Shown: positions 58,431 through 64,000 of the stretch, in pieces | Layout of the letters: each line of letters opens with the position of its first letter | Numbering within the stretch: position 1 is the stretch's first letter | NCBI GenBank assembly: GCA_937927975.1 | Contig: CALEZT010000118.1 | Location: 30,756 to 94,755, forward strand | Length of the DNA: 64,000 nt | From: an uncultured Phycisphaerales bacterium | GTDB lineage: Bacteria > Planctomycetota > Phycisphaerae > Sedimentisphaerales > Anaerobacaceae | Reading direction: 5' to 3' | The notes under the pieces: model-generated | What the model was told of the DNA's origin: nothing | Databases searched by the model: none | What the model saw: the letters and a program-made list of their open reading frames with translations, nothing else | Translations under genes and position numbers: made by a program

Positions 58431-60389
58431 ATGGAATCGGATCGAGGATTGAGCTGGGAAAGCACGGACGATGCACGACCGCGGATGGGGTCTGCGCGTT
58501 CGGGGTCGTCGATCCTTCGCGGCGCAGGGCGGCTCGCGGGTTCGAAGTACGTGCCGCTGGTCCTGGCGCTGGCGGCGATTGCCGTTTCACTTCCCGCCTT
58601 GAACGCGGGGTTTCTCAATGACGATTTCATGCATCGGGCGATCCTGGCGGGGCCTTCGGACGCTCTGGATCGCCTGGCCGACAGGGGGCTTGCGCCTCCG
58701 CGGTCCGGGGAACTGGGCTACGCCTTGTCACACACGTTCGTGGCGGTGTCGCCCGAGGAGAACCTGCGGTCCTTGAAGGACTACGGGGCTTTGCCCTGGT
58801 GGACCTATGAGGGTTTTCGCGTCGCCTTCTGGCGGCCGGTCGCCTCCTTCACCCACTGGCTGGACTATCGGCTCTTTCCCCAATCTCTCGCGATGATGCA
58901 TCTTCACAGCATCCTGTGGTTCGGCTTGGCCATGCTGGGCGTCGCCCTCCTGTATCGGCGGATTGCCTCGGTCGAACTGTCCGGTTCTTCGTCGTCGGTC
59001 AACCCCGCCTGGCTCGCGGCCTTGGCGGCTGTGATGTACCTGCTGGACGACAACGGCTACTTCCCGACTCTGTGGATTGCCAACCGCAACCTGCTGATCT
59101 CGCTGTTCTTCGGGACCCTGACCGTGCTGGCCCACGATCGGTGGCGAAGGCAGGGATGGGATCCCGGCGCGCTGGTCGCCCCGGCGTGTTTGTTGATCTC
59201 GGTGCTGGCCACCGAAGGCGGGATCGCCACCTTCGCCTACCTGTTCGCCTACGAGGTCGCCTTGGGCGAGGGACGCCTCTTGCGGCGGGTCCTGTCGCTG
59301 GTCCCGGCGGTCGCGGTGATCGTCCTGTGGCGGCTGGCCTACAATCTGCAGGGCTACGGCGCCAACGGGGGCGGGTTCTACTTCGACCCGGTTCGGGAGC
59401 CTGTGGATTACGCCATGGCGGTTCTTCTGAGGGCGCCGTTCTTCCTGGGCGGCCAGTGGACCAGCGCCCCGGCGGATCTGTACAACTACCTGCCGCCTGC
59501 GGGCAAGACGCAAGTGTGGGCTGTGCTGGCGGTCCTGACGATCCTGATCCCGGTCGTTTTGACGCCATTGTTGAAGGTGAACCGGCGGGCGAGATTCTGG
59601 CTGATCGGCATGTACCTGGCGGCCTTGCCTATCTGCGCGACGGTCCCGATGGGCCGGGCCATGCTGTTTGTCGGGATCGGGGCCTTCGGCATCATGGCCG
59701 AGTACGTCGCCGGCTGGATCGCGAAAGACGGCTGGCGGCCCGTCTGCGGCTGGACGCGGCATATCCCTGGGGCGCTCTTCGTGGTGTTCTTCGTCGCCCA
59801 TCTGCCCCTGGCGACGATCGGGCGGCTCGCAGCTCCCCGGGTGACCGCTTCTTTGCAGGAGAAGGTGGCTGAGACGACGGATCTCGGTCCGGCGGGGGAC
59901 CTGGAGAAGCAGGACCTGATCGTGGTCAACGCCCCGAATCCGGTCTCATTTTTGTACGATCCGTTCGGGCGGGCCACCGAAGGGCGTTCTCTGCCTCTGG
60001 GTGTTCGCGTTCTGGCTCCCGGCTTCAACTCGGTGGAGCTGACTCGCACCGGCCCCCGGCAAGTGACCGTCCGCGCGCTGTCGGACAGCCTGCTGGACTG
60101 CCAGCGGGGCAAGCGAACGGACTTCGTGTTCTTCTACCGGTATCTGGCGGACGTCCGCAGTCCCGCCCATCCGCTTCGCGTGGGCGACCGCATCTCGCTG
60201 CCTCGCATGGAGGTGGAGGTCCTGGCGGTCGACGGGCGGGGTTTCCCGACCGAGGCATCCTTCGCGTTCGACACGGCGCTGGAGGACGCATCCCTGAAAT
60301 GGCTGCTGTGGGACTGGGATGAGGATTGTTATCGGCCTTTCGTTCTGCCGCAAGTGGGGCGATCCCTGCGTCTGATGGGACCGTTCTAG
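58431..60389 (+). CDS. Multi-spanning membrane protein (glycosyltransferase-like) of unknown function
   Basis: 652 aa from ATG 58431; ATG 58485 is an alternative and upstream frame sequence is not protein-like. The first helix (YVPLVLALAAIAVSLPALNA) is followed by GFLNDDFMHRAIL, an Asp pair placed as in GT39/GT83-type lipid-sugar transferases, then about nine more helices (LHSILWFGLAMLGVALLYR; ALVAPACLLISVLA). The C-terminal ~130 residues are soluble and beta-rich (VELTRTGPRQVTVRALSDSL). The Asp pair suggests a C-type glycosyltransferase, but the rest of the family signature was not verified. Confidence 0.75.
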   Translation: MESDRGLSWESTDDARPRMGSARSGSSILRGAGRLAGSKYVPLVLALAAIAVSLPALNAGFLNDDFMHRAILAGPSDALDRLADRGLAPPRSGELGYALSHTFVAVSPEENLRSLKDYGALPWWTYEGFRVAFWRPVASFTHWLDYRLFPQSLAMMHLHSILWFGLAMLGVALLYRRIASVELSGSSSSVNPAWLAALAAVMYLLDDNGYFPTLWIANRNLLISLFFGTLTVLAHDRWRRQGWDPGALVAPACLLISVLATEGGIATFAYLFAYEVALGEGRLLRRVLSLVPAVAVIVLWRLAYNLQGYGANGGGFYFDPVREPVDYAMAVLLRAPFFLGGQWTSAPADLYNYLPPAGKTQVWAVLAVLTILIPVVLTPLLKVNRRARFWLIGMYLAALPICATVPMGRAMLFVGIGAFGIMAEYVAGWIAKDGWRPVCGWTRHIPGALFVVFFVAHLPLATIGRLAAPRVTASLQEKVAETTDLGPAGDLEKQDLIVVNAPNPVSFLYDPFGRATEGRSLPLGVRVLAPGFNSVELTRTGPRQVTVRALSDSLLDCQRGKRTDFVFFYRYLADVRSPAHPLRVGDRISLPRMEVEVLAVDGRGFPTEASFAFDTALEDASLKWLLWDWDEDCYRPFVLPQVGRSLRLMGPF

Positions 60390-60398
60390 GAAGAAAAC

Positions 60399-60545
60399 CC
60401 GAAATTCGAAGCACGAAATCCGAAACAAATCCAAATGAGCCAAAAGCCAAATGACCGAAACGCGGTCGCCCGGCCGGCGGAGTTGCTTTGAGCTTTGGAT
60501 TTCGTTCATTCGTGCTTGTTTCGGATTTCGAGTTTCGGATTTCGC
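60399..60545. repeat. Inverted-repeat element (CGAAATCCGAAAC type)
   Basis: The left arm begins near 60399 (CGAAATTCGAAGCACGAAAT, then CCGAAACAAATCC) and the right arm ends near 60545 (GTGCTTGTTTCGGATTTCG, then AGTTTCGGATTTCG). Arms are inverse copies separated by CGGTCGCCCGGCCGGCGG-like spacer. It fills the gap before the phosphatase gene. Confidence 0.65.
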
Positions 60546-60601
60546 GTTTGCGGCTTGCGCCGCAGCCCGCAAATTGCCTTCCCGAATTCCCCTGCGTCGC
60601 A

Positions 60602-60607
60602 TATAAT
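60602..60607 (+). promoter_or_regulatory. -10 promoter box before the SpoIIE phosphatase gene
   Basis: TATAAT at 60602-60607 with a weak TTCCCG 17 bases upstream (60579-60584). The ATG at 60606 lies inside this box, so translation probably starts at ATG 60642 or 60663. Confidence 0.4.
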
Positions 60608-60641
60608 GCCGCGGATTCGAAAAAGTCATTGTCTGGAACCT

Positions 60642-62039
60642 ATGCGAAGTATCAAGCGACAAATGGAGATCGACGAGCAGATCTACCAGCTCAGCACGCT
60701 GGTGGCGGGCGACTTCTCTCTGCAGGAAGTGCTCGACAAGCTGGCCGAGGCGGCGGTCAAGATCATCGGCGCCAAGGCCTGCTCGATCCGTCTGCTCGAC
60801 GAGGAGCAAAACGATCTGCGGATGCGGAGCACCTACGGGCTCAGCGAGGAGTACCGCAGCAAAGGGCCGGTCACCAAGGACGACGTGGTCATCAAGGCCG
60901 CCTTCGCGGGCCAGGCCATCGTGATCAACGACATGCGGATCGACGACCGCATTCAGTACAAGCAGGCGACCGAGAAAGAAGGGCTGGTCAGCCAGTTGAC
61001 GGTGGCGATGCAGTTTCGCAGCAAGTCGATCGGCGTCCTGCGGCTGTACAGCCCGCAGCCGAACGACTTCACGCCCAGCGACATCGTCGTGGCCCGCGCG
61101 GTCGCTTCGCAGTGCGCCGTGGCCATCACCAACGCCAAGCTGTACGCGGAGGCCATCGAGGCCCAGCGGTTCACCGAGCAGATGCGCCTGGCCGGGCTCA
61201 TCCAGCGTCGCATGATCCCGGAAAAGCCCCCGAAGATCGAGGGTCTGGACATCGCCGCGACGTATATCCCCTGTTTCGACGTGGGCGGGGACTTCTACGA
61301 TTTTCTGCCCATCAACAAGGACCGTTTGGTCATCACGATCGCCGACGTCATCGGCAAGGGCGTTCCCGCTGCGATCATGATGAGCTGGTTCCGCGGCGCG
61401 GTCCAGGCGTCCACCGAGGGCTTCCGGGAGGTGCTTCGCGACGTCGGTCCGATGGCGGGCGACCTCAACAGCGGCATGAGGAACGTCGTCCGCACGCGAA
61501 ACGCCATCGAGAACTTCAACAAGCTGGCGTCGATGGAGTGCCGGGAGGGGGAGTTCATCACGCTCTACTACGCGACGATCGACGCGGCGGAAAAGACCAT
61601 GACCTACTGCAACTGCGGCCACGAGCCGGCGGTGCTGATCCGCGACGGCCAGGTGCAGGACCTCTCGGCGGGGGGGCTCGTCCTGGGCGTGGACCCGCAC
61701 GCCAAGTACGACGTGGAGACGGTCGAACTCCGCGACGGCGACTGCCTGCTGTTCTACACGGATGGGCTGATCGACGCGATGGATTTCAACAACGACCTTT
61801 GGGGCCGCGAGCGGATGCTGGAGGCGGCCTCGCGATTCGTCGACTGCCCGGCCGATCATGTGGTGCGCAACGTGTTGGCCTTCCGTCGTCGGTTTGCGGG
61901 CCTGGCCCGACAAGTAGACGACACGAGCATCATCGCGGTCAAGGTTGGCGACCCTCGCCGGAGCGAGGGCTGCGGAGCCTGCATGTCCACAGAGACCGTC
62001 CACATCGCCGGGGAACGGTCAGAGGCCGAATCAATCTGA
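60642..62039 (+). CDS. GAF-domain SpoIIE/PP2C-type serine phosphatase
   Basis: 465 aa from ATG 60642 (60663 also possible). An N-terminal helix leads to a GAF-like sensor domain ~20-165 (IIGAKACSIRLLDEEQNDLR). The PPM/SpoIIE phosphatase domain follows: CFDVGGDFYDFLPI, ADVIGKGVPAAIMM, YCNCGHEPAVLIRDG, FYTDGLIDAMDFNND and QVDDTSIIAVKV carry the acidic metal ligands. Such phosphatases act on anti-sigma antagonists in partner-switching systems. No antagonist gene is adjacent. The TGA shares its A with the next ATG (TGATG). Confidence 0.92.
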   Translation: MRSIKRQMEIDEQIYQLSTLVAGDFSLQEVLDKLAEAAVKIIGAKACSIRLLDEEQNDLRMRSTYGLSEEYRSKGPVTKDDVVIKAAFAGQAIVINDMRIDDRIQYKQATEKEGLVSQLTVAMQFRSKSIGVLRLYSPQPNDFTPSDIVVARAVASQCAVAITNAKLYAEAIEAQRFTEQMRLAGLIQRRMIPEKPPKIEGLDIAATYIPCFDVGGDFYDFLPINKDRLVITIADVIGKGVPAAIMMSWFRGAVQASTEGFREVLRDVGPMAGDLNSGMRNVVRTRNAIENFNKLASMECREGEFITLYYATIDAAEKTMTYCNCGHEPAVLIRDGQVQDLSAGGLVLGVDPHAKYDVETVELRDGDCLLFYTDGLIDAMDFNNDLWGRERMLEAASRFVDCPADHVVRNVLAFRRRFAGLARQVDDTSIIAVKVGDPRRSEGCGACMSTETVHIAGERSEAESI

Positions 62040-63463
62040 TGGCGGATCTGGTAGTGACAATCGATGGTCCGGCCGGCAGCGGCAAGAGCACCATGGCCCG
62101 CCTGGTGGCCGAGCGGCTGGGAGCGACGTTCCTGGACACCGGCGCGATGTACCGCGCGGTCACCTTGGCCGCGGTCCGCGATGGGGTGGATCTGACCGAC
62201 GAAGAGCAGTTGCTCCGCGTCGTGCAGGGGCACCGATTCGAGTTCGAGGCCGCTGGCGGCAGGATGCTCGTCCGAATCGACGGCGGCGATGTCACGGACC
62301 TCATCCGCGATCCCGAGCTGACAGGCAAGGTCCGCCACGCGGCGGCTTCGACGGGGGTGCGCGAGCGGCTTGTGGCCATGCAACGGGCCTTCGCCGCCCG
62401 GCATGACAGGATCGTGACGGAAGGGCGGGACCAGGGCACGGTGGTGTTCCCCGACGCCCGCGTCAAGATCTTCCTGACCGCGGACCCCGCCGAGCGGGCC
62501 CGCAGGCGGGCGGAGGAACTCCAGGCCAAGGGCGACGCTGTGGACCTGGAGCAGATGCGCCGGGCCATCGAGGCCCGGGACCGCAGCGATGAGGAACGGA
62601 CGGTCGGGCCGCTCAAGCCGGCGCAGGACGCCGTCCGGATCGACACTACCGGATCGGCCATCGAGCAGTCCGTGGAGCGAATCTACCGCTGCGTCGAGGA
62701 ACGCGCCGGCCCCGCACTCCTGCGCGGCGAGGGCGTCCCTCCCTTGGCGGCGAAGGCGTCGGGCCCTCGTTCCTCCACGAAGGACAACCCCCACGAATCC
62801 CTCCAGGTGCCTCGTTCGCCGGCGGTGTGGTACTGGATCGCCCGCTTCCTGTGTCACGTCTTCACGATCGTCTTCTTTCGGTACCGCGCGTACGGCCGGG
62901 AGAACATCCCCACCGAGGGCGCGTTCGTCCTGGCCTGCAATCACCAGAGCTTCATGGACCCGGTCTTCTGCGGCATCTCGGTCAAGCGGCACGTGACCTA
63001 CATGGCTCGCGACACGCTGTTCAAGAACCGGCTCTTCGGCCCGCTGATCGCGTCGGTGAACGCCATCCCGATCAGCCGGGACAAGCCGGAGATCGCCGTG
63101 ATGCGACTGGTCATCGACCGCCTCCGCGAAGGCGCCGCGGTGTGCCTGTTCCCCGAGGGCACTCGGACGGAGGACGGTCGGATCGCGGCCTTCAAGCCGG
63201 GCTTCGGCCTGCTCTGTCGCCGCTCCAAGGCCGCGGTCGTCCCGGTCCTGGTCGAAGGCGCGTTCGAAGCCTGGCCGCGCCACAAGAAGCTGTTCCGTCC
63301 CGGCAGTCCGATCGTGGTCCAGTTCGGCAAACCCCTGGCCCCACCGCAGATCGCCGACATGACCAATGAGCAACTGGCCGACACGGTCACGCAAACCCTC
63401 CGCCAAATGCAGAACGAAGTCCGCCGCAAACAAGGCAAACCGCCGTACGACTATACGGGTTGA
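62039..63463 (+). CDS. Cytidylate kinase fused to a PlsC-type acyltransferase
   Basis: 474 aa, coupled to the phosphatase gene by TGATG. Residues 1-222 are cytidylate kinase: P-loop DGPAGSGKSTMARL (Lys16), LDTGAMYRAVTLAA, EGRDQGTVVFPDA and RRRAEELQAKG with RSDEERTVGPLKPA. Residues ~260-474 are a 1-acylglycerol-3-phosphate acyltransferase: NHQSFMD (H302…D307) and FPEGTRTEDG. Both sets of catalytic residues are intact. The linker 228-255 contains a degenerate copy of the GTGGCGAGGGC repeat. The kinase makes CDP; the acyltransferase makes phosphatidic acid at the membrane. cmk and plsC are neighbours in many bacteria; here they form one protein. Confidence 0.9.
   Translation: MADLVVTIDGPAGSGKSTMARLVAERLGATFLDTGAMYRAVTLAAVRDGVDLTDEEQLLRVVQGHRFEFEAAGGRMLVRIDGGDVTDLIRDPELTGKVRHAAASTGVRERLVAMQRAFAARHDRIVTEGRDQGTVVFPDARVKIFLTADPAERARRRAEELQAKGDAVDLEQMRRAIEARDRSDEERTVGPLKPAQDAVRIDTTGSAIEQSVERIYRCVEERAGPALLRGEGVPPLAAKASGPRSSTKDNPHESLQVPRSPAVWYWIARFLCHVFTIVFFRYRAYGRENIPTEGAFVLACNHQSFMDPVFCGISVKRHVTYMARDTLFKNRLFGPLIASVNAIPISRDKPEIAVMRLVIDRLREGAAVCLFPEGTRTEDGRIAAFKPGFGLLCRRSKAAVVPVLVEGAFEAWPRHKKLFRPGSPIVVQFGKPLAPPQIADMTNEQLADTVTQTLRQMQNEVRRKQGKPPYDYTG
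62725..62785. repeat. Degenerate GTGGCGAGGGC repeat in the Cmk-PlsC linker
   Basis: GCGGCGAGGGCGTCCCTCC, then CTTGG, resembles the start of the elements at 8884 and 49014 and encodes RGEGVPPLA, as the anti-sigma copy does (RGEGVPPLR). The right end is eroded. Confidence 0.55.
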
Positions 63464-63468
63464 TCTCG

Positions 63469-63498
63469 ACACGGATTCACACGGATGGACACGGATTT
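63469..63498. repeat. Three tandem 10-bp units (ACACGGATNN)
   Basis: ACACGGATTC, ACACGGATGG, ACACGGATTT follow one another directly after the Cmk-PlsC stop. Short dispersed repeat. Confidence 0.55.
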
Positions 63499-63506
63499 CG
63501 GGCTTT

Positions 63507-63533
63507 GTCATTCCCGCGAGGACGGGAATCCAG
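63507..63533. repeat. GTCATTCCCGCGA…CGGGAATCC hairpin repeat
   Basis: GTCATTCCCGCGAGGACGGG followed by AATCCAG, a stem ATTCCCG/CGGGAAT of a type common in many bacterial genomes. It lies 24 bases before the zeta-toxin-like gene. Confidence 0.6.
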
Positions 63534-63556
63534 TATCCTCAAGACGGTGCAGGACC

Positions 63557-63949
63557 ATGAAGATCGGCAAGAAAATCGTAATCATCGCCGGGCCCAATGG
63601 GGCAGGTAAGACGACCTTCGCCCGGGAGTTTCTGCCAAGAGAGGCTGACTGCCCGGACTTCGTCAACGTGGATCTGATTGCGGCGGGCTTGTCGCCATTC
63701 GATCCGGATCGGGCAGCGTTGCGGGCGGGGCGGATCATGCTTGAAGAAATCAAGCGACGTGTGCTTGCTGGTGAGAGTTTTGCCTTCGAGACAACGCTAT
63801 CCGGCCAGAACTATGCGAGGGCCATTCCCCGTTGGCGGGAGGCGGGCTACTACGTGAAACTGTTCTTCCTCAGCCTGCCCACTGCGGACTTGGCCGTCGC
63901 CAGGGTCGCGACGCGTGCAGCCCAGGGCGGGCATAACGTACCAGAATAA
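63557..63949 (+). CDS. Zeta-toxin-like P-loop kinase, 3' truncated
   Basis: 130 aa from ATG 63557. It begins KKIVIIAGPNGAGKTTFARE (Walker A), then FVNVDLIAAGLSPF, FAFETTLSGQNYARAI and VKLFFLSLPTADLAVARV, typical of zeta-toxin/AAA proteins. The family continues after RVxxGGHxVPE with a helical segment of ~60 residues; here TAA follows GGHNVPE at once and the next bases do not encode that segment in any frame seen. The gene is therefore truncated, perhaps by an insertion whose edge starts near 63950 (AGAAACTATCTCAAAAC). Probably inactive. Confidence 0.75.
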   Translation: MKIGKKIVIIAGPNGAGKTTFAREFLPREADCPDFVNVDLIAAGLSPFDPDRAALRAGRIMLEEIKRRVLAGESFAFETTLSGQNYARAIPRWREAGYYVKLFFLSLPTADLAVARVATRAAQGGHNVPE

Positions 63950-64000
63950 GAAACTATCTCAAAACAGTGTCTTTGGCCGATAACCATCCGTAGGAGCCAA

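Noticed and set aside
59946..62003. 685-aa minus-strand frame
   Set aside because: Opposite the membrane protein and phosphatase genes and crosses a repeat; no protein-like features.

Overview
The window looks like chromosomal DNA of a heterotrophic planctomycete, most likely from the Phycisphaerae/Sedimentisphaerales side. This is inferred from high GC, secreted LamG/discoidin proteins, DUF4091 and DUF4139 proteins, Tat-exported Gfo/Idh/MocA oxidoreductases, a PEP-CTERM protein, GH53 and other polysaccharide-related enzymes, and many short palindromic repeats of the kind scattered through such genomes. No rRNA, tRNA or CRISPR array was recognised by eye.

Layout. 1-1.7 kb: 3' end of a large LamG/discoidin protein. 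1.8-4.7 kb (minus): four-subunit 2-oxoacid (VOR/KOR type):ferredoxin oxidoreductase operon carrying the scar of a deleted HEPN/MNT toxin-antitoxin pair. 5.1-7.7 kb: PEP-CTERM protein and an isochorismatase-ThuA fusion. 7.8-14.7 kb: ECF sigma factor, an anti-sigma factor fused to a DUF4139 domain, and three further secreted relatives of that domain. 14.7-25 kb: membrane protein, DUF4091 and beta-helix proteins, beta-barrel protein, ChrA-like transporter, metallophosphoesterase and GH53 galactanase. 25.5-28 kb: MFS exporter, LOG-family protein, DUF486 protein.

28.1-33.6 kb is the most unusual region: a RiPP (ribosomally made, modified peptide) locus with a PqqD-like recognition protein, a lasso-type B2 peptidase, three paralogous 39-44 aa precursor peptides, an HPr-kinase-like kinase, a nucleotidyltransferase and a B12-binding radical SAM enzyme. 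It resembles a phosphorylated lasso peptide cluster, but no lasso cyclase (asparagine synthetase homologue) is present within at least 25 kb on either side, and the predicted cores lack the Asp/Glu ring acceptor at positions 7-9. A duplication of the B2 tail, promoter and precursor is visible.

33.6-44.6 kb: Dabb protein, S41 peptidase, small conserved proteins, EamA transporter, ABC-F ATPase, a 293-bp terminal-inverted-repeat element, two Gfo/Idh/MocA oxidoreductases and an alpha/beta hydrolase. 44.6-54.3 kb: NYN-OST-HTH protein, unknown secreted and membrane proteins, rubrerythrin-like ferritin, beta-lactamase-like/glycosidase-like fusion, beta-propeller-like protein and a planctomycete repeat-associated protein. 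54.8-63.9 kb: full-length LamG/discoidin paralogue of the first gene, acylphosphatase, a multi-spanning membrane protein, GAF-SpoIIE phosphatase translationally coupled to a Cmk-PlsC fusion, and a truncated zeta-toxin-like kinase.

A second theme is repeat DNA. At least eight palindromic or short-repeat families occur. Some lie inside reading frames (anti-sigma factor, ABC-F linker, Cmk-PlsC linker, tail of the 53.4 kb gene) without breaking them. All functions are inferred from sequence read by eye; no database search was run.
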